From Mycobacterium sp. Root265 (lineage in GTDB: Bacteria > Actinomycetota > Actinomycetes > Mycobacteriales > Mycobacteriaceae), in the NCBI RefSeq assembly GCF_001428895.1, contig NZ_LMJA01000031.1, positions 62,001-126,000 on the forward strand: a DNA stretch of 64,000 bases. Direction: 5' to 3'. Shown here in pieces: positions 55,175 to 64,000 of this stretch. Position 1 is the stretch's first letter. The number at the start of each line of letters is the position of its first letter. The position numbers and the translations under genes were made by a program. A model generated the notes under the pieces. That model did no database searches, was not told where the DNA came from, and was given only the letters and a program-made list of their open reading frames with translations.

Positions 55175-55722
55175 CCGAATCCGATGTCACCCCCAGGATC
55201 CCGCCCGGCGGGTTCCGCGAACTCGGCCCGCTCAACTGGGCCATCGCCAAGGCCGGCGCGCGCCGGATCCGGGCCCCGAAGTTCCACCTGATGAACATCC
55301 TGGGTCAGCACCGGCTCATGTTCCTGGCCTGGCTGCCGCTCTCCGGGTACCTGCTCTACGCGGGCAAGCTGGACCGCAAGGACGCCGAACTGGTGATCCT
55401 GCGGGTCGGGCATCTGCGCAACAGCGAATACGAACTGCAGCAGCACCGCAGGCTGGCCCGCAGCCGCGGGCTGAACGCGGACCTGCAGGCCGCCATTTTC
55501 GAGGGCCCCGACGCGCCGGGACTGGCGCCGCATCAGCGGGTCCTCATCACCGCGACCGACGAGTTCGTCATCACCCGGTCCATGTCGGCCGAGACCTGGA
55601 CCGCCCTGTCCAAGCTCTACAACCGCGCGCAGATCATTGAATTCTGCACGCTCGCAGGACAATACGACGCTCTCGCGGCGACCATGGCGACGTTACGCAT
55701 CCCGCTGGACTTCCCGGACTGA
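55171..55722 (+). CDS. Carboxymuconolactone decarboxylase/AhpD-family protein
   Basis: A 183-residue AhpD-like protein, Rv0464c-like. The family core is AELVILRVGHLRNSEYELQQHRRLARSRGL. The CxxC redox pair of true AhpD is missing (RVGHLRNSEYE occupies its place), so peroxidase-partner function is unlikely. It overlaps ramB by four bases and its end overlaps the convergent GGDEF gene by 30 bases. Confidence 0.85.
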   Translation: MTESDVTPRIPPGGFRELGPLNWAIAKAGARRIRAPKFHLMNILGQHRLMFLAWLPLSGYLLYAGKLDRKDAELVILRVGHLRNSEYELQQHRRLARSRGLNADLQAAIFEGPDAPGLAPHQRVLITATDEFVITRSMSAETWTALSKLYNRAQIIEFCTLAGQYDALAATMATLRIPLDFPD

Positions 55723-56814
55723 CGCTCCGGCCACAACGACGCGGTCGCCGCCGTGAGCCTTGGCCTCATACATGGCCCGGTCCGCGGCCGAGATCACGCC
55801 GTCGAGTGCCGTGTCGGGCCGGTCCGAGCTCGCCACCCCGATGCTCACGGTGACCGCAGGTTCGGCGTGCGCCGAGACCGCCGCCCGCACCCGCTCGGCG
55901 ACGACCTCCGCCTGCCGCACCGGAATCCGGTCCACCACCAGGAATTCCTCACCGCCCCAGCGCACCACCACCGCATCGGGACCCACGCTGTCGCGGATGC
56001 GGCGCGCGGTGCGGATCAGCACCTCATCACCCGCCGCGTGCCCGAGGTTGTCGTTGACCCATTTGAAGTCGTCCACATCGATGAGCAGGGCGCACACATC
56101 TGAGCGTCGCACGGCACGTTCGTTGAGCCGCTGCACCGCCACCGCGAGCCCCCGGCGGTTGGTCAGCTCGGTCAGCGGATCGGCCAGCGACTGGATCGAA
56201 CTACCCTGCAACAGCCAGAACCCGAACTGCAGCGCGGGCAGGATGCACACCGTGACCGCGAGCGCGATGACCGCCCGCGATATCGCGACCTGCGGTCCAT
56301 ATCCGGGGGTGCTCAGCACCATCCACACCGCGATACCGGTGACCGACGCGGTGCACCAGAGGATGTGCGCGAGGTGCAGCTTCGGCCCATGGAAGAACAC
56401 CACATAGCCGCCGGCACACAACAGGATCGGGATGCCCGACATGGCCAGGTTGGCGTCGCCGAACAGCAGCGTCGACAGCGTCATCAGGATGTCGACGCAG
56501 ACCACCAGCACCGCCGAGGAGCGTGCACTCGGCCACGGCAGCAACCAGCGCGCGGACCAGGCCAGCGAACCGACGGACACCACCGCCCAGCCGATCCGGA
56601 TCAGCGGGGTGTCATTGACCGGCGGCGCGACCGCATGCAGTGCGCTGAGCAGACCCATGACGGCGCCGAGACCACCGATCAGCCCGCGCAGGATCGGCAG
56701 CAGGCCGCGGCTGCGCAGGAAATCTATCCGCCACTGGTAGTCGTCGCTCTGACGCCACCATTGGACCAGCAAATCACCGCGTCCCCCGTCGCCCACCAGG
56801 CCATTCTGACCCAA
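55693..56814 (-). CDS. GGDEF-domain protein (membrane diguanylate cyclase)
   Basis: A 373-residue protein with about six membrane helices (roughly 44-200) followed by a GGDEF domain (about 205-365). The active-site motif is GGEEF (residues 287-291) in VVVRWGGEEFLVV, and LTELTNRRGL and FKWVNDNLGHAAGDEVL are intact, so c-di-GMP synthesis is likely. The RxxD inhibitory site upstream of the motif is absent. The sensory region resembles a seven-helix-type receptor without a recognised ligand. It is convergent with the ramB-AhpD operon and overlaps it by 30 bases. Confidence 0.88.
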   Translation of the reverse strand: MGQNGLVGDGGRGDLLVQWWRQSDDYQWRIDFLRSRGLLPILRGLIGGLGAVMGLLSALHAVAPPVNDTPLIRIGWAVVSVGSLAWSARWLLPWPSARSSAVLVVCVDILMTLSTLLFGDANLAMSGIPILLCAGGYVVFFHGPKLHLAHILWCTASVTGIAVWMVLSTPGYGPQVAISRAVIALAVTVCILPALQFGFWLLQGSSIQSLADPLTELTNRRGLAVAVQRLNERAVRRSDVCALLIDVDDFKWVNDNLGHAAGDEVLIRTARRIRDSVGPDAVVVRWGGEEFLVVDRIPVRQAEVVAERVRAAVSAHAEPAVTVSIGVASSDRPDTALDGVISAADRAMYEAKAHGGDRVVVAGASVREVQRDA

Positions 56815-56847
56815 TTCGCTACGCAGCGTCGCGAAAGTGCGCGAGTC

Positions 56848-57123
56848 CTACAAGTAGGTGACGCCCAGCACGATGAGGGTCAGCAACATCGGGGCGACCG
56901 GCACCGACCACAGGAACGCCGTCCACACCTGATCTTTGCGCTGATACGCACGCCAGCCGAGCCAGGCGACGGCTGCCGACAGCACGGTGATCACCGCCGA
57001 GGTGACGAGCACCCAGAAGCTCACCTCGCTGGTGTTGATCGCCAGTGTGATGGCCAGCAACCACAGCATGTGCCCGATCACCAGGCCACCGATGGCGGCG
57101 ACGATCACCGCCCGGGTCGGCAT
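56848..57123 (-). CDS. Small conserved membrane protein, Rv0463-like
   Basis: A 91-residue protein with three hydrophobic helices (about 5-27, 36-55 and 70-89). It lies ten bases after lpd, at the same place as Rv0463, and is probably co-transcribed with it. ATG 57123 is preferred over the preceding TTG. Function unknown. Confidence 0.78.
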   Translation of the reverse strand: MPTRAVIVAAIGGLVIGHMLWLLAITLAINTSEVSFWVLVTSAVITVLSAAVAWLGWRAYQRKDQVWTAFLWSVPVAPMLLTLIVLGVTYL

Positions 57124-57133
57124 CAAACCCCCG

Positions 57134-58528
57134 TCAGAAGTTGATCATGTGGCCGGCCAGGCCATGGATGGCTTCCTGCAGCGCCTCGGACAGGGTCGGG
57201 TGGGTATGCACGTTGCGGGTCAGCTCGTTGACGGTCAGATCCCACTTCTGGGCCAGCGTCAGTTCGGGCAGCAGCTCGGAGACGTCGGGCCCGATGAGGT
57301 GCCCGCCCAGCAGTTCGCCGTACTTGGTGTCGGCGATCAGCTTCACGAAGCCGACCGGGTCGGCCAGTCCGTGCGCCTTGCCGTTGGCCGTGAACGGGAA
57401 CTTCGCGACCTTGATGTCGTAACCCTCGTCTTTGGCCTGCTCCTCGGTGAGGCCGAAGCTGGCGACCTGCGGCTGGCAGAAGGTGGCGCGCGGCATCATC
57501 CGGTAGTCGCCCAGGGTCAGCGTCTCGGCCCCGGCGATCGTCTCGGCGGCCACCACGCCCTGCGCCTCGGCCACGTGGGCGAGCTGCAACTTGCTGGTCA
57601 CATCGCCGATGGCGTAGATGTGCGGCACATTGGTCCGCATGTGGTCATCGATGTCGATGGCCTTGCGCTCGGTGAGCGCCACCCCGGTGTTCTCCAGCCC
57701 GAAGCCTTCGATGTTGGGCGCAAATCCGATGGCCTGCATCACCTTGTCGGCTTTGAGCTCCTCGGACTTGCCGTCCTTGGACACCGTCACGGTGACCGTG
57801 GACCCGTCATCCTCGATGGTCTCGACCTTGGTGCCGGTGAGGATCTTCACGCCCAGCTTCTTGTACTGCTTTTCGATCTCCTTGGAGACCTCGGCGTCCT
57901 CGTTGGGCAGTGCGCGCGGCAGGAACTCGACGATGGTGACGTCCACGCCGTAGTTCTTCAGCACGTAGGCGAACTCCATGCCGATGGCTCCGGCGCCGGC
58001 GATGATGATCGAGCCGGGCAGATCGCGCGACATGATCTGCTTCTCGTAGGTGACCACGTTCTCCGACAGTGACGTGCCGGGCACCAGACGGGTGGACGAC
58101 CCGGTCGCGATGATCGCGTTGTCGAAGGTGACCGACTCGGTGCCGCCCTCGTTGAGGTCGACCTCGATGGTGTTGGCGTCGGTGAACTTGCCGTAGCCGT
58201 GAATCTCGGTGATCTTGTTCTTCTTCATCAGGAAGTGCACGCCGGCGACGCGGCCGTCGGCCACCTTGCGGCTGCGGTCGAAGGCGGCACCGAAATCGAA
58301 GGTGGCCTCCCCGCTGATGCCGAAGGTCTTGGCTTCCTTGTGGAAAATGTGAGCGAGTTCGGCGTTACGCAGGAGCGCCTTGGAGGGGATGCAGCCCACG
58401 TTCAGGCAGACGCCGCCCCAGTACTTGGGTTCGACGATCGCGGTGTTCAGGCCGAGTTGGGCAGCGCGAATGGCCGCCACATATCCGCCGGGGCCAGCTC
58501 CGAGTACGACGACGTCATAGTGGGTCAC
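57134..58528 (-). CDS. lpd: Dihydrolipoamide dehydrogenase
   Basis: FAD-dependent E3 subunit of 2-oxoacid dehydrogenase complexes and, in mycobacteria, part of the peroxynitrite reductase system. The 464-residue protein has the FAD motif [14 protein letters not shown], the redox disulfide in [16 protein letters not shown], the NAD motif [17 protein letters not shown] and the interface His-Glu pair in [12 protein letters not shown]. The GTG at 58528 is one base from the predicted transcript start (TAAGGT at 58536-58541). Length equals that of LpdC (Rv0462). Confidence 0.96.
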   Translation of the reverse strand: MTHYDVVVLGAGPGGYVAAIRAAQLGLNTAIVEPKYWGGVCLNVGCIPSKALLRNAELAHIFHKEAKTFGISGEATFDFGAAFDRSRKVADGRVAGVHFLMKKNKITEIHGYGKFTDANTIEVDLNEGGTESVTFDNAIIATGSSTRLVPGTSLSENVVTYEKQIMSRDLPGSIIIAGAGAIGMEFAYVLKNYGVDVTIVEFLPRALPNEDAEVSKEIEKQYKKLGVKILTGTKVETIEDDGSTVTVTVSKDGKSEELKADKVMQAIGFAPNIEGFGLENTGVALTERKAIDIDDHMRTNVPHIYAIGDVTSKLQLAHVAEAQGVVAAETIAGAETLTLGDYRMMPRATFCQPQVASFGLTEEQAKDEGYDIKVAKFPFTANGKAHGLADPVGFVKLIADTKYGELLGGHLIGPDVSELLPELTLAQKWDLTVNELTRNVHTHPTLSEALQEAIHGLAGHMINF

Positions 58529-58535
58529 GGCTACC

Positions 58536-58541
58536 ACCTTA
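58536..58541 (-). promoter_or_regulatory. Leaderless minus-10 hexamer (TAAGGT) of lpd
   Basis: On the minus strand TAAGGT predicts a transcript start at 58529, one base before the lpd GTG. No ribosome binding site is visible, in line with a leaderless message. Confidence 0.55.
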
Positions 58542-58609
58542 TCGGTGCTCGACGTGGCCCCGTTTGGTGCCCGAGTTTCATAATCGGCCGATCTGGGTAA
58601 GGCTAAGCG

Positions 58610-58650
58610 GGCATTCGGACCAATCCGGACGTTCCGTGGTTTCGAATGCC
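58610..58650. promoter_or_regulatory. Inverted repeat in the lpd-methyltransferase divergent region
   Basis: GGCATTCG (58610-58617) and CGAATGCC (58643-58650) are perfect 8-base arms with a 25-base centre, 40 to 80 bases upstream of the mycolate methyltransferase start. Could be an operator; no regulator is encoded next to it. Confidence 0.35.
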
Positions 58651-58689
58651 TAAGGATGTGTCGCGATGCGACCAAGAGGGGGGACCGCC

Positions 58690-59556
58690 ATGCCGAACAA
58701 ATTGACGCCGCACTTCGAGGACGTCCAGGCCCACTACGACCTGTCTGACGAGTTCTTCCAGCTGTTCCTGGATCCGACGCAGACCTACAGTTGCGCGTAC
58801 TTCGAGCGTGACGACATGACGCTGGAAGAGGCTCAGCTGGCCAAGATCGACCTGGCGCTGGGCAAGTTGGGACTGCAACCCGGCATGACGCTGCTCGACA
58901 TCGGCTGCGGCTGGGGGGCCACCATGCGCCGCGCGGTGGAGAAATACGACGTCAACGTCATCGGCCTGACATTGTCGAAGAACCAGGCCGCCCACGTGCA
59001 GCGCAGCTTCGACGAGATGGACAGCTCCCGGGACCGTCGGGTGGTGCTGCAGGGCTGGGAGCAGTTCAGCGAACCGGTCGACCGGATCGTCTCCATCGGG
59101 GCATTCGAGCATTTCGGTTTCGACCGTTACCCGGACTTCTTCAAGATGGCCCATGACGCGCTGCCCGACGACGGCGTGATGCTGCTGCACACCATCTGTG
59201 CGTTCAACCCGGTGCACGCCAAGGAGCACGGCATCCCGGTCACTTTCGAGCTGGCCCGCTTCGTCAAATTCATCATCACCGAGATCTTCCCCGGCGGCCG
59301 CCTGCCGTCGGTCGAGATGGTCAAGGAGAAGGCCGCGGAGGGCAATTTCACCCTGACCCGCGAGCAGTCCCTGCAGCCGCACTACGCCAAGACCCTCGAC
59401 ATCTGGGCTGCGGCGCTCGAGCAGCACAAGGACGAGGCCATCGCCATCCAGTCCGAAGAGGTCTACGAGCGCTACATGAAGTACCTCACCGGCTGCGCGC
59501 AGACCTTCCGTCTCCGCCAGACCGACGTCGTGCAGTTCACCCTCGCGAAAGGCTGA
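58690..59556 (+). CDS. Mycolic acid cyclopropane/methoxy synthase (CmaA/MmaA-type)
   Basis: A 288-residue SAM-dependent methyltransferase of the mycolic acid cyclopropane synthase family. It begins [25 protein letters not shown] and has [48 protein letters not shown] and [14 protein letters not shown]. The sequence is closer to MmaA2/CmaA-like members than to UmaA; whether it makes cyclopropane rings or hydroxymycolate cannot be decided. GAGGGGGGA before ATG 58690 is a strong ribosome binding site. It overlaps the convergent ABC gene by 20 bases. Confidence 0.92.
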   Translation: MPNKLTPHFEDVQAHYDLSDEFFQLFLDPTQTYSCAYFERDDMTLEEAQLAKIDLALGKLGLQPGMTLLDIGCGWGATMRRAVEKYDVNVIGLTLSKNQAAHVQRSFDEMDSSRDRRVVLQGWEQFSEPVDRIVSIGAFEHFGFDRYPDFFKMAHDALPDDGVMLLHTICAFNPVHAKEHGIPVTFELARFVKFIITEIFPGGRLPSVEMVKEKAAEGNFTLTREQSLQPHYAKTLDIWAAALEQHKDEAIAIQSEEVYERYMKYLTGCAQTFRLRQTDVVQFTLAKG

Positions 59557-60145
59557 GCTGCCGGTCGGCGAGCGCCGCGATCAGTTCGGGGTCGTGGCTG
59601 ACCACGAGCACCACGGCGCCGCCGGACGCGATCTCGCGCAGTAACCTCAGCACCGACGCCGAGGCGATCGGGTCCAGCATCGCGGTCGGTTCATCGCAGA
59701 GCACCGTGCTCGCGGACTGCCCGAGCACCCGGGCCAGGCACGCCCGCTGCAACTGCCCGTCGCTGACCTGCCCGGGATAGCGTTGCAGCAGAGACGGATC
59801 CAGGCCGACCCGCTCGGCGAGGGCATCGGCGGTGTCCGGTTCACCGCGGATCGCGGCAGGTTCGGCGATGATCCGGCGCAGTGTCCAGCGCGGGTTGCAG
59901 ACCAGCCGGGGATGCTGGGCCAGCAGTGCGATCGACCCTGCCGGCGCGAGGGGCGATCCTCCGTGACGAACCGTCCCACGGTCCGGAACCTGCAGACCGG
60001 CCAGCACCCGCAGCAGCGTGGTCTTGCCGCTGCCCGATGCCCCGGTGACCCCGGTGATCGTCCCCGCGGGCGCGTCCAGGTCGACGCCATCCAGCACGGT
60101 CACGCCCCCGAACGACACCGTCACTCCCGCCGCCTGCACGCTCAT
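59537..60145 (-). CDS. ABC transporter ATP-binding protein (OppF/DppF-like, short)
   Basis: A 202-residue ATPase with Walker A GASGSGKTT, Walker B VLCDEPTAMLD and switch His in VVSHDPEL. The signature reads VSDGQLQRA, a slightly altered LSGGQ. It is shorter than usual OppF proteins and lacks the C-terminal oligopeptide-transporter extension. It overlaps the preceding ATPase gene by four bases and completes a five-gene importer, pairing with that ATPase as a heterodimer. Confidence 0.9.
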   Translation of the reverse strand: MSVQAAGVTVSFGGVTVLDGVDLDAPAGTITGVTGASGSGKTTLLRVLAGLQVPDRGTVRHGGSPLAPAGSIALLAQHPRLVCNPRWTLRRIIAEPAAIRGEPDTADALAERVGLDPSLLQRYPGQVSDGQLQRACLARVLGQSASTVLCDEPTAMLDPIASASVLRLLREIASGGAVVLVVSHDPELIAALADRQLSLSRG

Positions 60146-60897
60146 GCCGGCACCGCCCGCAGCAGCGCCCGCGTGTGGGGATCACCGCTGGCCAGCGCTT
60201 CTTCCAGCGGAAACTGTTGCTGTACAACACCCTTGGCCATCACCGCGACATCAGGGCGGACGGCGGCGCGCAGCAGGGACGGCATGTCATGGGTGATGAC
60301 CAGGACGCCGGCGCCCTCGGCGGCTGCTTGCCCGAGCAGTCGCCAGATGACCGCCGCGTTGTCCGGGTCCAGCGCCGAGGTGGGTTCGTCGGCCAGCAGC
60401 AGGCCCGGGCGCCCCGCGACAGCGGCCGCGATGGCGGCACGCTGGGCCATGCCGCCGGACAGTTCGTGCGGGTAGCGGCGCAACGCGTCGACGGGCAGCG
60501 CGACGGCGACGCACAGCTGCGCGGGTGTCCGGTCGGCGGCCAGCCGCTCGCAGACCTCGCCGAGCTGGGCGCCGATCGTGCGCACCGGGGTGAACGAGGT
60601 GGCTGCCGACTGCGGCACCACTCCTACCCGACTGCCCCGCAGCAGCCGCCAGGCCGGCTCATCGTCATGACGGATATCGTTGCCGCCCAGTATTATTCGC
60701 CCGGACACCCGCGCCCCGGGCGGTATCAGACCGCTCAGCGCGGCGGCCACCAGCGACTTGCCGCAGCCCGATTCGCCGACCAGCGCGGTGACCCGCCCGG
60801 CGGGCACGTCCAGATCCACCCCGTCGAGCACCCGCACCGTCGCCGTGCCGCGGCGCCGGACCGCGATGTCCACCGTCAAGCCTTCGAGCCTGTTCAC
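60142..60897 (-). CDS. ABC transporter ATP-binding protein (OppD/DppD-like)
   Basis: A 251-residue ATPase with Walker A GESGCGKSL, signature ELSGGMAQRA, Walker B LLLADEPTSALD and the VITHDMPSLLRA switch. The GTG at 60897 overlaps the permease stop by four bases (GTGA), which sets the start; open sequence upstream is antisense-like. Together with the next gene it energises the peptide/nickel-type importer. Confidence 0.92.
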   Translation of the reverse strand: MNRLEGLTVDIAVRRRGTATVRVLDGVDLDVPAGRVTALVGESGCGKSLVAAALSGLIPPGARVSGRIILGGNDIRHDDEPAWRLLRGSRVGVVPQSAATSFTPVRTIGAQLGEVCERLAADRTPAQLCVAVALPVDALRRYPHELSGGMAQRAAIAAAVAGRPGLLLADEPTSALDPDNAAVIWRLLGQAAAEGAGVLVITHDMPSLLRAAVRPDVAVMAKGVVQQQFPLEEALASGDPHTRALLRAVPA

Positions 60898-61688
60898 CAG
60901 ACCTGCCCCACCGGTGGGCGGTGGCGCTCGCGCACCAGGGTGCCGACGGCCGCGAACGCGAGCGCGGTCACGATGAGCGCCGCCGAGGGGACCGCCAGCG
61001 TCCACCACGCGCCGGTCAGTACATCGCCGCGGGCCTCGCTGAGCAGCGTGCCGAGGCTGGCCCGGTCCGGGGAGAGCCCGACGCCGAGGAACGACAGGGT
61101 CGATTCGTGCCACACCGCGTGCGGCAGCAGCATGACCATGGCGACCAGCGCCTGGCCGGTCACCGCGGGCAGCAGATGGTTGCGGGCGACGAACCAGCGG
61201 GAGGCCCCGGCCAGCCGCGAGGTCTGGATCCAGCCCGCGTCGCTGACCGCCAGCAGTTCCGCGCGGACCACCCGCGCCACCGCGGGCCAGTGCGTGAGCG
61301 CGATCGAGGCGATGATCGCCAGCGGCGCACCCCGCCACATGGCGGCGATCACGATGCCGACCACCAGGTGCGGCAGCGCGTTGAACCCGTCGACCAGGCG
61401 CATCACCACGGCGTCGACCCAGCCGCCCCGCAGCGCGGCGGCCACCCCGATGGCCAGGCCCAGCGCGGTGGCCACCACCGCGCAGACCACGGCGATCAAC
61501 AGCGAGACCCGCAGTCCCTCCGCGGTGCGGACCATCAGGTCATAACCGGAATGGTCGGTACCCGCGAGATGCCCGGCGCCCGGTGCCCGCAGCGCCGCCG
61601 AGAAATCGGCGACCTGTTCCCCGGCCACCAACGGGATACCGACGGCGGCCGCCGCAATGACCGCGAGCACGATCCATGGCCATTTCAT
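60894..61688 (-). CDS. ABC transporter permease (DppC-like)
   Basis: A 264-residue permease with six predicted helices and the EAA-type loop in the region AGASRWFVARNHLLPAVTGQALV. Start ATG 61688 (M-K-W-P-W-I-V-L) has a strong GAGGTGG ribosome binding site; an in-frame ATG at 61742 lies only eight bases from the upstream stop and is the alternative. Second transmembrane subunit of the importer. Confidence 0.88.
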   Translation of the reverse strand: MKWPWIVLAVIAAAAVGIPLVAGEQVADFSAALRAPGAGHLAGTDHSGYDLMVRTAEGLRVSLLIAVVCAVVATALGLAIGVAAALRGGWVDAVVMRLVDGFNALPHLVVGIVIAAMWRGAPLAIIASIALTHWPAVARVVRAELLAVSDAGWIQTSRLAGASRWFVARNHLLPAVTGQALVAMVMLLPHAVWHESTLSFLGVGLSPDRASLGTLLSEARGDVLTGAWWTLAVPSAALIVTALAFAAVGTLVRERHRPPVGQVW

Positions 61689-61749
61689 GCGACCACCTCG
61701 CAAGCTCGGGTCTCGCATGCCCATCCATCGATTCGCTCGCAAGCTTCGC

Positions 61750-62778
61750 TCATGCCGCGATCCTCACCCTCGGGTCGATGGCCACCGCAGCGGCGTCCGA
61801 CAGTGCCGAACCGGCCAGCACCGCGAGTGCGGCACCCACGGTCAGCGCTGCGAGCAGCGGGAAGTCCAGGGCGGCAGCGGATTCGACCAGAACCGCGGCC
61901 ATGCCGGGCCAACCGAAGACGGTCTCGACGATGGCCGCGCCGGCGATCAGCTCGGGCAGCCGGGTACCCAGCAGCGCCAGCGTCGGCAGCACCGACACCG
62001 GCGCGACGTGGCCGCGCAGCAGCGCCCAGCCGTGCACCCCGCGGGCCCGCGCCCCCCGCACGGCATCGGACTGGGTGCTCGCCATCACCGCGCTGCGGGT
62101 GGTCAGCAGCAGCCACGGGATCTGGGACACCGTCAGCGCCATCCAGGGCAGGACGGCGTGCCGCAGCACCCCGGTGACGGTGTAGTCCGCACCCGGCGCC
62201 ACCGCGCCGGAGGCCGGCAACCAGCGCAGCCCGACCGCGACCACCAGCACCAGTCCCAGCGACACCACGAAGGGCGGCACCGCCGCGAACACCACCGCGG
62301 TGCCGGTGCACACCCGGTCGATGACGCCGCCGCTGCGCATCCCGGCGATACAGCCCGCCACGATCGCCACCACCGCGGCGGTCAGCAGCGCGGCACCCGA
62401 GAGCAGCAACGTGAACGGCATCCGTTCGGCCAGCACGGTGGCCACCGGTTGGGATTGCGTGGACGACCAGCCCAGGTCGCCGTGTGCCAGCCCGCCCGCC
62501 CACTGCCACCACGCGCGCCACCACGGCATATCGGTCTCGTAGGCGGCCCGCATCGCCGCCCGCTGGGACTCGGTGGCGAACTGGTAGTTGGAGCCCAGGT
62601 AAGCGGCCAGCGGGTCGAACGGCGACAGCGAGGCGACCCAGAACATGGCGGCCGAGATCGCGAGGGTCAGCGGGATCGCGACGGCGGCGCGGATTCCGAG
62701 GAGCCTCAGCGGCGGGCTGGGGGCACCTCCCGCTTGCGGGGGAGAGCGCAGCGACCCGGGGGGTTTCACCGCGTCCAT
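61750..62778 (-). CDS. ABC transporter permease (DppB-like)
   Basis: A 342-residue permease with the usual DppB layout: a first helix, a large external loop with DPLAAYLGSNYQ, then five helices with the GARARGVHGWALLRGHVAPVSVLPTLALLG coupling loop. Codons after the start encode PPGSLRSPPQAGGAPSPP, translated from a GC-rich hairpin repeat (62721-62760), so the N-terminus may have been altered by repeat insertion. ATG 62778, GTG 62769 (four-base overlap with the upstream stop) and a start at 62796 are alternatives. Confidence 0.85.
   Translation of the reverse strand: MDAVKPPGSLRSPPQAGGAPSPPLRLLGIRAAVAIPLTLAISAAMFWVASLSPFDPLAAYLGSNYQFATESQRAAMRAAYETDMPWWRAWWQWAGGLAHGDLGWSSTQSQPVATVLAERMPFTLLLSGAALLTAAVVAIVAGCIAGMRSGGVIDRVCTGTAVVFAAVPPFVVSLGLVLVVAVGLRWLPASGAVAPGADYTVTGVLRHAVLPWMALTVSQIPWLLLTTRSAVMASTQSDAVRGARARGVHGWALLRGHVAPVSVLPTLALLGTRLPELIAGAAIVETVFGWPGMAAVLVESAAALDFPLLAALTVGAALAVLAGSALSDAAAVAIDPRVRIAA
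62721..62760. repeat. GC-rich hairpin repeat at the start of the DppB-like gene
   Basis: The stretch contains a CTCCCGC-TT-GCGGGGGAG hairpin, followed by GAGCGCAGCGACC (62744-62756), the exact reverse complement of the repeat in mshA at 36135-36147. It looks like a member of a dispersed palindromic repeat family that has entered coding sequence. Confidence 0.5.
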
Positions 62779-64000
62779 GCTGCGAGATCCCACCACGGCC
62801 CCCAGCCGACCCCGTGCGAATGCGGTTCCAGGATGGGCGCGCTCTGGTGCCAGCCCAGATCGCGATAGCCGTAGGCGTGGTCGAGGAAGACCAAAAACAC
62901 CTGCGACGGTTCGGCGGCGTAGACCGCTTGGATCTCGCGGTACAACTCGTCCTTGGCCGCTCCGGACGGGGACAGCCGCGCCCGGTTCAGCAGATCGTCG
63001 AGCCCGGCAGCGGTGAAATTTCCGGGGTTCGAGTACAGCGACGAGCCCGGTACCCGGGTGTGCAGGGTGTCCTGGACCTGCGAGTCGATGCTGTAGGGCG
63101 TCGCGCCGCCACCGAGCAGCACCGCGGCGTCACCGAAACGGGTGTCGATCTCGTCCCAGCTGCTGCCGCGCGGCCGGATGTCGATCCCGAGCGGTTTCAT
63201 CGCCGCGGCGAAGGCCACCGAGATATCGCGCCGCAGGGTGTCCTGCGCGTTGTACAGCAGTTCGAAAGTGGCTCGCGCGCCGTCCTTTTCCCGGACCTGA
63301 TCGCCCGCGGTGCGCCAGCCGGCGGCGTCGAGCAGCGCCTGGGCCCGCCCCAGGTCGAAGCGGTATGCCGCGTCCGCGTTGTACGCGTCGCCGTAGACGG
63401 CGGCCACCGGCGTGCTCGCGACCCGGCCGTAGCCGGCGAGCACGTCGCGGACCAGTGCGTCGCGGTCCACACCGATGTTCATCGCCAGGCGCGCCGTCGG
63501 GTCCGCCGTGAACGGGTTGCCTGCGGGCAGTGCCACTCCCCGCCAGTCCGCCGATGCCACGCCGACGGTCTGGATGCCGTCGCGTTTGATGGAGTCGATG
63601 AGCCGCGGCGGCAGGCTGGTGCCGTCGGCCGAGCCGGCGACCATCGCCTGCGCCCGGGCGTTGTCATCGGGGGTGTAGGTGTAGACGACGCGTTTGATCT
63701 GGGCGGGTTCGCCCCAGTAGTCGTCGCGGGCCACCATGACGGCCTGATCCGGACGCAGGCTTTCCAGCCGGTACGGGCCGGTGCCGACCGGTTCGGTGTT
63801 GACCGCCCAGTCAGCGGCCGGCTTGGCCTCCACCTTCTCCGACGGCAGGATGCCCAGCAGCAGGTAGGGCCGCGGGTCGGCCGCGGTGTCCAGTTCGACG
63901 GTGACGGCGTCGGGGCCGTCGGCGCTGACGCGCACGATCGGGGCGACGGTGGTCGCGATCTGGGAGGCGACGGCCGGATCGCGCACCGCGTCGTAGGTGG
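62766..64000 (-). CDS. ABC transporter substrate-binding protein, family 5 (partial)
   Basis: The gene enters from the right edge, so its start is outside the window. At least 410 residues are visible, of the periplasmic oligopeptide/nickel-binding type (SBP family 5), with ETVGTGPYRLES-like sequence (EPVGTGPYRLESLRPDQAVMVARDDYWGEP) and FDLGRAQALLDAAGWRT. It leads the five-gene importer; the DppB-like permease start overlaps its end. Substrate (peptide, nickel or other solute) cannot be inferred. Confidence 0.9.
   Translation of the reverse strand, partial: TYDAVRDPAVASQIATTVAPIVRVSADGPDAVTVELDTAADPRPYLLLGILPSEKVEAKPAADWAVNTEPVGTGPYRLESLRPDQAVMVARDDYWGEPAQIKRVVYTYTPDDNARAQAMVAGSADGTSLPPRLIDSIKRDGIQTVGVASADWRGVALPAGNPFTADPTARLAMNIGVDRDALVRDVLAGYGRVASTPVAAVYGDAYNADAAYRFDLGRAQALLDAAGWRTAGDQVREKDGARATFELLYNAQDTLRRDISVAFAAAMKPLGIDIRPRGSSWDEIDTRFGDAAVLLGGGATPYSIDSQVQDTLHTRVPGSSLYSNPGNFTAAGLDDLLNRARLSPSGAAKDELYREIQAVYAAEPSQVFLVFLDHAYGYRDLGWHQSAPILEPHSHGVGWGPWWDLAAWTR

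Overview
The window is a high-GC actinobacterial chromosome segment, very probably from a rapidly growing Mycobacterium (Mycolicibacterium) species. The evidence is gene content and order: hemA-hemC-hemD-hemB, proC, the mycobacterial ribosomal protein bS22, senX3-regX3, mshA (mycothiol), murB, hbhA, umaA and a second mycolic-acid methyltransferase, aceA-fadB2, ramB and lpd. The order follows the region of M. tuberculosis around Rv0462-Rv0514 closely enough to name most genes. No rRNA, tRNA, CRISPR array or insertion sequence was seen. About seventy protein genes account for nearly all of the sequence; only one gene-free stretch exceeds 300 bases (22520-22873).

Layout. 1-3.2 kb: a DUF2236 oxygenase with a TetR regulator in one operon, a cutinase-like secreted hydrolase and small membrane proteins. 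3.2-9.3 kb: membrane proteins and the haem operon hemA-C-D-B, tightly overlapped, preceded by a glutaredoxin-like protein. 9.4-19.8 kb: SerB-like HAD phosphatase, HadD-like dehydratase, a DUF559 endonuclease-like gene bracketed by matched palindromes, acyltransferase, epimerase, bS22, a BldC-type regulator, proC, thioesterase, TIM-barrel isomerase, acidic membrane protein, Ppx/GppA phosphatase and a divergent conserved protein.

20.0-32.1 kb is an accessory-looking island: a complete Wzx/Wzy-type polysaccharide assembly line (initiating sugar transferase, two glycosyltransferases, flippase, polymerase-like protein, beta-helix lipoprotein, Wzz/BY-kinase-like copolymerase). Embedded in it is a carrier-protein module: an amino acid:[carrier protein] ligase, a small carrier protein and a tandem alpha/beta-hydrolase protein with Arg and Cys at its two nucleophile elbows. 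This is the best candidate for an undescribed system, perhaps one that loads an aminoacyl group on a carrier and transfers it to an exopolysaccharide or its lipid-linked precursor.

32.3-46.4 kb: regX3-senX3, phosphoglycerate mutase, YbjN-like protein, mshA, ROK regulator, SDR, L,D-transpeptidase, murB, DUF2505, methyltransferase, nitrilase-fold amidohydrolase, LmeA-like protein, DUF2599, DUF2516, hbhA and its XRE-type regulator. 46.5-59.6 kb: DUF445 protein, TetR, PPK2, umaA, fadB2, aceA, acyl-ACP thioesterase, ramB, AhpD-like protein, a GGDEF protein, lpd and a second cyclopropane/methoxymycolate synthase. 59.5-64 kb: a five-gene peptide/nickel-type ABC importer whose binding-protein gene runs off the right edge.

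A recurring regulatory theme is the leaderless promoter: nine genes have a TAGGCT, TAGGGT, TAAGGT or TAGCGT hexamer placed so that transcription would begin at, or at most three bases before, the start codon.
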